Source of the DNA: Bacillota bacterium
GTDB lineage: Bacteria > Bacillota > Clostridia > Acetivibrionales > DTU013
Reading direction: 5' to 3'
NCBI GenBank assembly: GCA_023409615.1
Contig: JAEYRF010000065.1
Location: forward strand, 1 to 11,331
DNA length: 11,331 bases
The notes below the pieces were generated by a model that saw only the letters and a list, made by a program, of their open reading frames with translations, was not told where the DNA came from and made no database searches. Each line of letters opens with the position of its first letter. Position 1 is the stretch's first letter. Below, in pieces: positions 1 through 7,119 of this stretch. Both the position numbers and the translations under genes were made by a program.

Positions 1-74
1 TCCTTCTTCCATCCCTTGGTACCTTCGCCGATCACACCAAGATGCTTTTTGATTTCATACTTTAAATCAGCCAT
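1..74 (-). CDS. YdbC/PC4-like ssDNA-binding protein, N-terminal part only
   Basis: The first 24 residues read from an ATG at 74 and run off the left edge of the window. They begin MADLKYEIKKHLGVIGEG and continue into a TKGW motif. This pattern resembles the start of the short (about 70-80 aa) YdbC family of Bacillota, which has the fold of the PC4 transcriptional coactivator and binds single-stranded nucleic acid. A clean GGAGGG ribosome site lies about 6 bases upstream, and a promoter-like pair sits at 97-125, so it is probably a separate transcript following the Tad operon. The assignment rests on the N-terminus alone: the coding start is well supported, the family name less so. Confidence 0.6.
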   Translation of the reverse strand, partial: MADLKYEIKKHLGVIGEGTKGWKK

Positions 75-96
75 TTTTCAACCCTCCAATAATTTA

Positions 97-125
97 GTTT
101 TACAATATTCTGCAGATTATGTCAA
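97..125 (-). promoter_or_regulatory. Candidate sigma-A promoter for the YdbC-like gene
   Basis: On the minus strand a perfect -35 TTGACA (120-125) is followed after 17 bases by TAAAAC (97-102, four of six matches to TATAAT). Predicted initiation near 90 would leave a very short leader that still includes the GGAGG at 83-87. The -35 box is strong and the -10 box weak. Confidence 0.45.
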
Positions 126-182
126 CGGCCTGTCAATCCAGCCGTCACTGCCTTTCATACTACTTCCAAACATCTTCAAGCT

Positions 183-863
183 TCAATCCTCCGGTATGCA
201 GGAAAGCTCCAGCTTCCCGTTGTTTTTAGCATATGCGATGAATACAGCCTGTTCCTGTGTCAACTCAAATGACACATATTTGGGTATGCTTTCCGATTCC
301 GGAATGTCCACCATCTTGGCGTTCTCATCTATAACGCCGGCAATACGGACACCCTTCATCATTTTTACACCGTTTTGTGCAAATGAAGCATCCACCACAC
401 CCTCCGCTGAAGGGACCTGATTTTGCTCGCCTCCATTATTCGGCACATAAATGATATCCACATACTGGTCCTCTGTCAGCTGCCAGGCATTGGCCTGATC
501 GACCCTCAACTCTGCGGATATCAGCCTTTTACTCGCATCCTTCGCACGAGTAATAACACATTCATCAGGCATTAATTTGGCATTTAACAGCATTTCTCCA
601 GCTTCAATGTCCATCCCCGCTCGCATGGCAACCGCTTCATTCATATTGTCCAGTGCATCCTGATGGACAGCGTCACTGCTTATTTCCCTTATCTCCAGCA
701 TGTTCGCGGTAATGACGGTGTTTTTCTCAATGCGCGCACTCGCGAACACCACCTTTTGTTTTATATCATCACCAGAGGCATTTGAAATAATGGTCATTTC
801 AACCACCATAAGCACGATCACAATGATCATTGCACCAACAATCCAACCAAATTTTTTAATCAT
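183..863 (-). CDS. CpaB/RcpC-like SAF-domain protein of the Tad pilus machine
   Basis: This 226-residue protein has an N-terminal membrane anchor (about residues 6-26) and then a SAF domain (about 37-98). The SAF pattern is VVFASARIEKNTVITANML, followed by an AVAMRAGMDIEAGEML segment typical of CpaB. A C-terminal RcpC/CpaB-like part follows (about 112-220, with VDIIYV and a late ELTQEQA segment). CpaB proteins are extracytoplasmic Tad components; in Gram-negatives they help the secretin, but here no secretin is present, so a role at the wall side of the membrane is inferred. It is the last gene of the operon, 41 bases after the TadE-like gene. It starts at an ATG with an AGGAAG site at 873-878. 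No clear terminator was found after its stop. Confidence 0.8.
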   Translation of the reverse strand: MIKKFGWIVGAMIIVIVLMVVEMTIISNASGDDIKQKVVFASARIEKNTVITANMLEIREISSDAVHQDALDNMNEAVAMRAGMDIEAGEMLLNAKLMPDECVITRAKDASKRLISAELRVDQANAWQLTEDQYVDIIYVPNNGGEQNQVPSAEGVVDASFAQNGVKMMKGVRIAGVIDENAKMVDIPESESIPKYVSFELTQEQAVFIAYAKNNGKLELSCIPED

Positions 864-904
864 TCACATCAACTTCCTGTCTATTCAAATATTCCTGTAG
901 TTCT

Positions 905-1435
905 CTAATTATTTACAGGGATTTCAGAGTCCACATGTACCGCAGCATCTATATGATCTCTGCCCAGAAGCCCCAGTATCATAGCTCTGTAAAGGGATGG
1001 CCTGATCGGTATATCAATACAGCTATGTACAGACGGTCGTGAAATAGATATGCCATTCGGGCATGAAACCGGAAATCCGGTACGGTATATCTCCAGCGAA
1101 ACAACCTCAACACGACCTTCCGCTACAGATCCCGGCAATGGCTCCAGGTTTTCATCCAGATTCAGATTAGCACATAGTACCCTTTCATAAATATCCATTG
1201 CCTCCGGCCGGGAAATGTTTACCTCAGCCATTCCCAGTTCCAAGGTGTCCAATGCGTTATAAGCGGAAATATTGGCCATATCAACCGCGTCCTTTATGAT
1301 TCTTGATTTTTCAGATAATATGTATTTCTCCATTACTACTGAAAACACCGGCAATATTATGAAAACAAGCATAGCCGCAGCGATGATTACCTCTGCTACA
1401 GCGGTTCCCCGGTTACACGACATTGAGGATTTCAT
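905..1435 (-). CDS. TadE-like pseudopilin
   Basis: A 176-residue protein with a prepilin-like N-terminus: a short basic leader, then RGTAVAE and a hydrophobic stretch to about residue 34. Cleavage after Gly10 would place Glu15 at +5, the position conserved in type IV-type pilins and in TadE/TadF. The rest is a predicted extracytoplasmic domain with cysteines at 88, 125 and 139. It fits the minor pilin or pseudopilin (TadE/TadF) slot of Tad loci. The start ATG overlaps the previous gene's TGA by one base (TGATG), implying translational coupling, and an AAGGTGG site sits within the end of that gene. The C-terminal domain itself was not recognised. Confidence 0.65.
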   Translation of the reverse strand: MKSSMSCNRGTAVAEVIIAAAMLVFIILPVFSVVMEKYILSEKSRIIKDAVDMANISAYNALDTLELGMAEVNISRPEAMDIYERVLCANLNLDENLEPLPGSVAEGRVEVVSLEIYRTGFPVSCPNGISISRPSVHSCIDIPIRPSLYRAMILGLLGRDHIDAAVHVDSEIPVNN

Positions 1436-1812
1436 CAGTTTACCACCTTTCTTGACATGGTAGACTTATCATATACCATACGTACTGATACATCCTCTCT
1501 TCGGAAAAGCGATGTTATTTTGCTGTAGGAATAATCCCCTTCAACATGTAACGTGAGCATACCGCCCTGCTTGGTGCCGGGTGTAGATGTGATAACAATA
1601 TCCGTCAGTCCATTTTCCTCCAATCCTGACTGAAGTGTCTGCCTGTCGCTGCTGCTCAGTTCTCCGCCATTCTCCATTTTAAGAAGAGTGCTTCTACAGA
1701 GCATATCCAAATCGGCTTTCACTGAAAGGGGAAGAAAATATTCTATGAAATTGACAAGAAAAAATACCATTATGATTAGCAGGATGCCTGTAACAATAGC
1801 TTTAACGGGCAT
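1435..1812 (-). CDS. DUF4320-like small membrane-anchored protein of the Tad locus
   Basis: This 125-residue protein has a single N-terminal membrane helix (about 5-27) and then a soluble domain of roughly 95 residues. The features ADLDMLCR, KMENGGELSSSDRQTL and a later GGMLTLHVEGDYSYS pattern resemble the DUF4320 family, which I recall in clostridial Tad/type IV-like clusters. It lacks a clear G-x4-E prepilin cleavage motif, so it is more likely a membrane-anchored accessory than a processed pilin, although a divergent TadF is possible. ATG start with an AGAGGTG site (1817-1823). Its TGA overlaps the start of the next gene. The family name is from pattern memory. Confidence 0.55.
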   Translation of the reverse strand: MPVKAIVTGILLIIMVFFLVNFIEYFLPLSVKADLDMLCRSTLLKMENGGELSSSDRQTLQSGLEENGLTDIVITSTPGTKQGGMLTLHVEGDYSYSKITSLFRREDVSVRMVYDKSTMSRKVVN

Positions 1813-1878
1813 AACACACCTCTATCTGAAATCTGGATATTGCTGAGAATCCGTCGAGAATATCACATTGTGGACAAA

Positions 1879-2100
1879 TCATGATGTCGGGAATATTTTA
1901 CTGGAGATTGTGTCATCCCACCAATCTGTTAATCCATCCATCATACTATCAGCAAACGTCCTAAATCCCGGTATGATAATTAGACCGGCAATTATAAGCG
2001 CCGCTGCGATACCCAGCAGCTCATTCATACCAAATCCCCTGTTATCAACCCAAAGGCGGCCCTTTAGAAATAACCCTTTCATATTAAACTTCATTTTCAT
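1879..2100 (-). CDS. Flp-type prepilin (candidate major pilin)
   Basis: I read a 73-residue protein from the ATG at 2100. A GGAGGAG ribosome site (2106-2112) sits 5 bases upstream; the in-frame TTG at 2118 would bury that site in the coding region and is rejected. A 22-residue basic leader ends in RG, and the mature protein would begin FGMNE, placing Glu at +5. A long hydrophobic helix (IAAALIIAGLIIIPGF) and an acidic, Trp-containing tail follow. Small size, the cleavage pattern and position beside the TadB/TadC genes make this the best candidate for the structural pilin. The processing prepilin peptidase is not in this window. Nineteen bases separate it from the TadC-like stop, and 66 bases follow before the next gene. 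Confidence 0.65.
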   Translation of the reverse strand: MKMKFNMKGLFLKGRLWVDNRGFGMNELLGIAAALIIAGLIIIPGFRTFADSMMDGLTDWWDDTISSKIFPTS

Positions 2101-2105
2101 AACAA

Positions 2106-2112
2106 CTCCTCC
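2106..2112 (-). promoter_or_regulatory. Ribosome binding site fixing the pilin start
   Basis: GGAGGAG lies 5 bases before the ATG at 2100. It overlaps the codons that would follow a TTG start at 2118, so it selects the shorter reading. Confidence 0.75.
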
Positions 2113-2118
2113 ATCCAA

Positions 2119-3021
2119 TTAATTTATGAATATGTTCCCGATGGCCTGGTTTACTTCGCCGAGCATCGGCACAATAATCATCACAGCCACAATAGCTACA
2201 AACACTGAGGCGGCGGCTACACTTCTGTTTCTACAGCTATCAGTTTCCGCCTGTATATAATTGAAGTACTTCTTAAACATGATGTCTTCCTGCTTTGCCA
2301 ACAGTTCCTTATTATCCCCTGTCTCGATCCCCTGCTTGATGGCAATGCACAAGGTCTCCGCTTCATGAGCATCAAAATTGGATCTGAACTCCTCCAATGC
2401 GGCATCGATATCCAATGTCAATTCATATCTGGCCGCCAACCTCACGAGAATGCCCCTCAGCTCCCTGTCCTCCGTGACCTCATAAACACACCTGACTGCA
2501 TCTGTAGGCTTGACCCCGGAAGATATCTGGTTGTGCAGATATTTGTATATCTTATAGATATATTTCTGGAAGCGCATGCTGCTCTTTCTTATGTTAGCTT
2601 TCACAACCGATTCCATAATCACATTGATCAGCACTGTCACAGCCATCGGTCTTACAAGATCAGGATAGTTTCGGCAAAAAGCTGCAATAAATATCGCCGG
2701 CGACAGTACAAACCGCACAGAGAGAAATAGCATAGCCGAATGTTCCCATTTATATCCTGCCTTACGCATCTTTATTCTTGCTTTTTGATAAAGCTTGCCG
2801 TTTTCGAACAGCTTCGAAAATGCTGACATTCTCTTCCCCATCAACCGCGAACATCTAATGTGTAGTGAAGTCCCTGCACGTCTTGTCCCAAGGGCGATCA
2901 ATACCTGCTTCGATGTTGCAAGATATATTTTTTTCGACAACAGGATGGCAAAAATAATGTCTGCAAGCCCAAGTGCCAAAAATAGAATCATTTTATCACG
3001 CAGCAATTCCAGAAATTCCAA
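2119..3021 (-). CDS. TadC-like inner-membrane platform protein (T2SSF family)
   Basis: A 300-residue membrane protein with predicted helices near 11-29, 97-115, 121-139 and 266-286, and a cytoplasmic T2SSF-type domain between about 145 and 255. The HNQISSGVKPTDAVR segment and the later ETLCIAIKQGIETGDN segment are typical of the GspF/TadB/TadC fold. With the adjacent TadB-like protein it should form the platform that couples the CpaF ATPase to pilin extraction. The start is TTG at 3021: a GGTGGG site lies 9 bases upstream, an in-frame TGA lies just before, and the nearer ATG (3029) is out of frame and reaches a stop after about ten codons. It comes 59 bases after the TadB-like gene. Confidence 0.8.
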   Translation of the reverse strand: MEFLELLRDKMILFLALGLADIIFAILLSKKIYLATSKQVLIALGTRRAGTSLHIRCSRLMGKRMSAFSKLFENGKLYQKARIKMRKAGYKWEHSAMLFLSVRFVLSPAIFIAAFCRNYPDLVRPMAVTVLINVIMESVVKANIRKSSMRFQKYIYKIYKYLHNQISSGVKPTDAVRCVYEVTEDRELRGILVRLAARYELTLDIDAALEEFRSNFDAHEAETLCIAIKQGIETGDNKELLAKQEDIMFKKYFNYIQAETDSCRNRSVAAASVFVAIVAVMIIVPMLGEVNQAIGNIFIN

Positions 3022-3080
3022 CAGTCATAACCCACCTTTTCAATAGTCTATTTTCAATTGGTTTTCAAGGATTCACAATC

Positions 3081-4034
3081 TCAATTCTTGAATTTCATAA
3101 TTCCGGCTGTAAGATAAAACCCAAATGCATATAACCCGCTGAACACCATCAATAGCAGCTTACCGTTGAATGTATGCAAATAATAATCATTGATCTGCGG
3201 TGTATAGTTGATAAAAAAGTAAGCGATAGCCAATACCCCGAACATGATGATATATATAAGCATCCTGTCCTTATATGTTGAGATCCTTCGCCGGTTATAC
3301 TCTTCGTCAATTCTATAAAACTGGCTTTCCAGATTCGACAGGAGCCTGATGATATCACCTCTGTTTTTCATACTCAGCTTGATATTAATGATAAAGTCCC
3401 GAAACTGCATATTATCTACCTTCATTTGCAGGATGTCCAGTGCATTCGCAGGATCCATTCCCATGTTCACTTGTATGACCATGTCGCGGATAAATGACCT
3501 GAGCGGTTCGCTAATACTTGATCCAAGCGACTTTTCAAATGCATACATAATATCCTCCTTCACCGAACACCATCTGCTAAGGATGGACATGTATTCCGAC
3601 AAATTCCTCCTAACAACCTCGGAATTATATCGTGACAGGAGTTCCAGACAAAAAAGAGGTATTATAGATATTATGCCACTTATGACTACTGCTGAAGGAA
3701 AAAATTCCAGGAGCTTGTAAACAGGCTTGTATATGAAAGCAAACAGCAGACCTATCAATGTCAGCAGAAGGTAGACGTTCATAAATGGTACATAATGCCT
3801 GATATTGGACTTTTCAATATACAGTAGATCAAACCGTGTGAGCAAGCTGAGTTTCATTCCATCCTCAATCTTAGGTCTTCTTCTGCCCACAGATCTATAA
3901 GGATTGCTTTGATTATTGAACCAGGCCTTTAACTTCCTGAACTGATTTGCAGTTTGCATATTTCCAGCAATCACTACAGCCACAATCACATCTAAACACA
4001 AGAGTACAATTGAACAAATCATTACCCTCGTCAC
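3081..4034 (-). CDS. TadB-like inner-membrane platform protein (T2SSF family)
   Basis: A 317-residue protein with an N-terminal helix (about 4-24), a helix pair near 83-135, a T2SSF-like cytoplasmic domain (about 141-250), and two C-terminal helices (about 256-276 and 292-312). This is the usual TadB plan. The segments SEYMSILSRWCSVKEDIMYAF and FIINIKLSMKNRGDI match the family pattern of paired helices with a turn. It probably dimerises with the TadC-like protein and contacts CpaF. The start is GTG at 4034, with AAGGAGG 10 bases upstream; the next in-frame ATG (4022) is too far from that site. It lies 45 bases downstream of the CpaF gene. Confidence 0.8.
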   Translation of the reverse strand: MTRVMICSIVLLCLDVIVAVVIAGNMQTANQFRKLKAWFNNQSNPYRSVGRRRPKIEDGMKLSLLTRFDLLYIEKSNIRHYVPFMNVYLLLTLIGLLFAFIYKPVYKLLEFFPSAVVISGIISIIPLFCLELLSRYNSEVVRRNLSEYMSILSRWCSVKEDIMYAFEKSLGSSISEPLRSFIRDMVIQVNMGMDPANALDILQMKVDNMQFRDFIINIKLSMKNRGDIIRLLSNLESQFYRIDEEYNRRRISTYKDRMLIYIIMFGVLAIAYFFINYTPQINDYYLHTFNGKLLLMVFSGLYAFGFYLTAGIMKFKN

Positions 4035-4079
4035 CTAATCAAGCCCTCCTTACAAAAATTTTGTAATGAATAAAATGCC

Positions 4080-5261
4080 CTACCTGACATAAAGCCTATT
4101 GTATTCAAACATATCATTGCTGCTGTTATAACCTTTTACCTCCAGCACCTCAGCAACTTTGAACTCTCTGAGATAAAATATCACGTTAATGCTCTTGCCC
4201 AACATCTCCTTGATCGTTCTTTCACTCTCACCAATATTTCCGCCTTTGCTGAGCGTGAGCATGCGAGCAAATGCATCTGCGGCACTTTCGGAATGTGTTG
4301 AGGCAATCCCCCTGTGACCAGAGTAGGCGGCCTTTACAAATTCCCAGGCCTCATCGCCGGTGATTTCTCCAACACAGTATGTATCCAGTGACATGGTAAG
4401 CCCGTCCCTGACAAGATCTTTTAGTGTAACAGGCCTTCCGCCTTCATTCTGTTTCTTTACTCTCTGCTCAATACAGTAGGGCTTATCCGGGTAAATCTCC
4501 GCATCAGACTCGACAATCAGCACCCGCTCCATCTCAGGCAACACATTAATGAATGCTCTCATCAGCGTAGTTTTGCCGGCTGCACCCTTTCCACAGAACA
4601 AAATCGATGCATCGCTCATCGCCAGCTTGACAATCATACGGTGAAGCTCATCATCGAACATACCAATCCTTTTCAAGTCCTGAAGCGTATAGCTCTCTTT
4701 CCTGTGCTTACGGATACTTATTGCTGGTCCTGCAACATTTCTGGGTTTGATTGAAACATTGATTCTAAGCCTGTTTTTCTCATCTGTAACCCTGCAATGG
4801 CTATCGTTTTCATTTAATATGCCTCCATTGCGAATGGCAACGAGCTTACAATAGGTATCGAAAATCCTTTCATCCCCGAATTGAACCGGAATTTTACTGC
4901 GAACTCCATGTCTCTTAATTACGAATTGGTTATACCGCGTACCGTCGATATCGGTGATATCCGGTTCATCAATGTAAGGCTGCAGTTCACCATAACCAAA
5001 CATAAAATCAAACACCTTACGGATAAGTTCATCTCTGTATAGACCACAGTGATACCTATGCAAATCAATATCCCTGATGATCGCCGTCTCAAGTACACTC
5101 CTATTCACAAGACCGCCGGATACATCAGCCACCAATTCGGGACATTCCTTTAAAATGTCATTTGTAATGCTGGATATAATCGTATTCAGATCCGATGCAC
5201 TGTGAGGTTGGACAATCCTATCATCATAGAACAATTTGTGCTGTGATTTTACTACAGGCAT
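4080..5261 (-). CDS. cpaF: CpaF/TadA-type secretion ATPase
   Basis: This 393-residue cytoplasmic ATPase belongs to the CpaF/TadA branch of the VirB11-GspE secretion ATPases and should power pilin assembly. Visible motifs are a Walker A at 224-232 (GKGAAGKTT), an Asp-box equivalent at 248-254 (LIVESDAEI), a Walker B region at 295-305 (YCVGEITGDEA) with Glu299, and a His-box segment ending STHSES (His323). The N-terminal domain (about 1-190) carries the CpaF pattern FMFGYGELQPYIDEPDITDI. Several motif positions differ from the common family consensus (IEDTxEL, GExRG, TxHA), but the P-loop Lys, Walker B Glu and His-box His are kept. The start overlaps the end of the kinase gene by 10 bases, with AAGGAGGAG (5269-5277) inside that gene. 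Confidence 0.93.
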   Translation of the reverse strand: MPVVKSQHKLFYDDRIVQPHSASDLNTIISSITNDILKECPELVADVSGGLVNRSVLETAIIRDIDLHRYHCGLYRDELIRKVFDFMFGYGELQPYIDEPDITDIDGTRYNQFVIKRHGVRSKIPVQFGDERIFDTYCKLVAIRNGGILNENDSHCRVTDEKNRLRINVSIKPRNVAGPAISIRKHRKESYTLQDLKRIGMFDDELHRMIVKLAMSDASILFCGKGAAGKTTLMRAFINVLPEMERVLIVESDAEIYPDKPYCIEQRVKKQNEGGRPVTLKDLVRDGLTMSLDTYCVGEITGDEAWEFVKAAYSGHRGIASTHSESAADAFARMLTLSKGGNIGESERTIKEMLGKSINVIFYLREFKVAEVLEVKGYNSSNDMFEYNRLYVR

Positions 5262-6979
5262 TCCTTTTCTCCTCCTTGCACTCTTTCATTACCGGCATTG
5301 CTGAGGAACCCTCCAACAACAGTACGCAGCTTGTGCAGCGGTCTTGCAGCCGGAAAAACACCCAATTTTTTCAGTAACAGTATATAGTCATCGACAACCT
5401 CTTTTTCCATGTGCGAGATATATGCACCTGTACTATTTCTATACATTGTGCGTTTTTTACTGGCGGATACCTTGCAAAGCAGATTTTCCAGAGTAGCAGC
5501 ATATGCTTCATCCATACCCATAGCGGCAGTCTTGTCATATTCAAAAATAACAAACTTTGTGTTGTCTGCAGGCAGATGCTGCATCTCTTCCAAAAAAGTA
5601 ATATAGTTGTTGAATTCTCTTAATTGATCAACGCTGCCTCTTACAGCTGCGATATTAATATCTGAGCGGAGCAGCGCAGCAAGTGTAAATGCATCATAGA
5701 TAAACTTGTTTACGAGAAGAATTGTAATGTCATAGTTTCGGTAACACTTATCAATCAGCTTTGACACGCTATCCTCGCTATAATATTCATAATTATCTAG
5801 CCTGTAATTCCCAGTTATAATATGAAGATTTTTCATTTCTTTTCTTACCACCGATGCCTGTTGCAGCGACCCCAAAGTCAACATTCCCTTCCCTATAGCA
5901 TCCATAACGCTGTCCAGCCCTGAATGGTTGTATATTTCCGTTTGTGCAGGCTTTGCAGGATATTTCCGGATATCCAGAAACAAATCTGCTTTAGGTGCAA
6001 GTAAATCCAAATCTACAAGTATGACCTCGCTGCCGGTAAATTTTGCTGCCATATATGCAAGCTCACATCCGAATTCAGCGTTATCCCATATGGTCAGAAG
6101 AAGTTTGCGAAAGCTATGCCCAGGCCCAAATGAATAATCAGATTTCTTTCTTTCCGGTATTGTCGCATTAAGGCCCACTGGCTCTGTTGCAGCACATTGG
6201 CTATTTTGCAGTCGCTCAAGCTGTAAAATCAGCTCAGCGGCACTTTGATACCGCTCATCAGGGTTTTCATTGGTACATTTCAAGATGATAGACTCAAGTC
6301 CGGCGGAGAGGGAATCGTCATAAAACCGAATGGGCTTCAATCCATGCGGCAGTTCCATAGGACTCTTCCCCGTCAGAAGCTGATGTAGAGTAACACCAAG
6401 ACTGTAAATATCTGATACAGCACTTGTCTGACCAATTCCATACTGTTCTGGAGCAGCATAGCCACGAGTGCCTATGTAAACTGTATCAGTATCAGATCCG
6501 GTCTTATATTCCCTTGCAATACCAAAATCTATCAATTTTAGGATTCCATTCGTCGCAAGTATTATATTGGAAGGCTTCATATCCCTGTAAACGATTGGAT
6601 TCGGCTGCAGTGTATGGAGGTAGTCAAGCGCTTTGCATAACTGCATCGCCCATTCGACAACAATTTCTTCTGCAATTTTTCCTTCCGCCTCAAGCTTTTT
6701 ATCAAGAGACACTCCATTGATGTAATCGGATATCAGATACAGCTTACCATCCTGTTCAAGGATGTCGAATAATACCGGCAGTGCGGGATGATCCAGTTTC
6801 TTCAGCAGCTTTGGTTCCGCCGGCAGTTCGATCCCCGAACCATCTCTACTGTTGATTTCCTTAATAGCCCAAAATGTATCAGTATTTATGTTTCTCGCCA
6901 GGTATACCGTACCCATGCCACCTTGGCCTAGAATCTTCTCGATTATATATCGTCCATTGAAAAAATCTCCTATCTGCAT
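5252..6979 (-). CDS. Ser/Thr protein kinase fused to a CpaE-like (ParA/MinD-fold) domain
   Basis: A 575-residue, apparently cytoplasmic two-domain protein. Residues 1-258 are a complete eukaryotic-type kinase: Gly-loop GQGGMG (18-23), Lys40 in AIK, Glu55 as the likely helix-C partner, catalytic loop YRDMKPSN (131-138, Asp133), DFG (151-153) and APE (176-178). A linker leads to about residues 290-545, which read like CpaE. Within it, a LLLTIWD strand is followed where the P-loop should be by DNAEFGCE, with no GK[TS]. Then come VILVDLDLLAPKADLFLDI (319-337), YDITILLV (416-423) and DAFTLAALLRSD (429-440), all in CpaE order. It has no membrane helix or PASTA repeats. It is the first gene of the Tad operon and overlaps cpaF, so a regulatory role in pilus assembly is inferred. 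ATG start with GAGGG 6 bases upstream. Domain calls: kinase very sure, CpaE-like fairly sure. Confidence 0.88.
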   Translation of the reverse strand: MQIGDFFNGRYIIEKILGQGGMGTVYLARNINTDTFWAIKEINSRDGSGIELPAEPKLLKKLDHPALPVLFDILEQDGKLYLISDYINGVSLDKKLEAEGKIAEEIVVEWAMQLCKALDYLHTLQPNPIVYRDMKPSNIILATNGILKLIDFGIAREYKTGSDTDTVYIGTRGYAAPEQYGIGQTSAVSDIYSLGVTLHQLLTGKSPMELPHGLKPIRFYDDSLSAGLESIILKCTNENPDERYQSAAELILQLERLQNSQCAATEPVGLNATIPERKKSDYSFGPGHSFRKLLLTIWDNAEFGCELAYMAAKFTGSEVILVDLDLLAPKADLFLDIRKYPAKPAQTEIYNHSGLDSVMDAIGKGMLTLGSLQQASVVRKEMKNLHIITGNYRLDNYEYYSEDSVSKLIDKCYRNYDITILLVNKFIYDAFTLAALLRSDINIAAVRGSVDQLREFNNYITFLEEMQHLPADNTKFVIFEYDKTAAMGMDEAYAATLENLLCKVSASKKRTMYRNSTGAYISHMEKEVVDDYILLLKKLGVFPAARPLHKLRTVVGGFLSNAGNERVQGGEKECL

Positions 6980-7037
6980 ACTAAACCCTCACTAATGAAT
7001 TTTTGATATGGAATATTTTGTAATTTCATCTTGCCTG

Positions 7038-7066
7038 ATTCTACCACATGAAAATAACAAATTCCA
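7038..7066 (-). promoter_or_regulatory. Candidate promoter of the Tad operon (extended -10)
   Basis: On the minus strand TAGAAT (7038-7043) is preceded by TGG, giving an extended -10 of the TGnTATAAT type. Seventeen bases further upstream is TGGAAT (7061-7066), a poor -35. Initiation near 7031 would leave a leader of about 50 bases before the kinase ATG. The 218-base gap holds no better sigma-A pair that I could find. Confidence 0.4.
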
Positions 7067-7119
7067 TACTTATTTGTTAAATTTTTCTTTTTTACTGGTA
7101 TTATCCGCGTCAAACGGCC

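Noticed and set aside
125..145. Inverted repeat ACGGC/GCCGT after the cpaB-like gene as a terminator of the Tad operon
   Set aside because: The stem is only five bases with an 11-base loop, and no T-run follows on the minus strand; it also abuts the -35 box of the next gene.
1813..1878. Possible hairpin (GATATT/AATATC) after the pilin gene that could raise pilin mRNA relative to downstream genes
   Set aside because: Six AT-rich pairs around a 17-base loop are too weak to call without folding calculations.
3037..3068. Three TTTTCAA repeats between the TadB-like and TadC-like genes
   Set aside because: Short AT-rich words at irregular spacing (14 and 11 bases); expected by chance in such DNA.
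6565..6590. Tyr in place of His in the kinase HRD motif as a sign of an inactive kinase
   Set aside because: YRD variants with intact Asp, Lys and Asn are common in bacterial kinases of this type, and every other catalytic motif is present.
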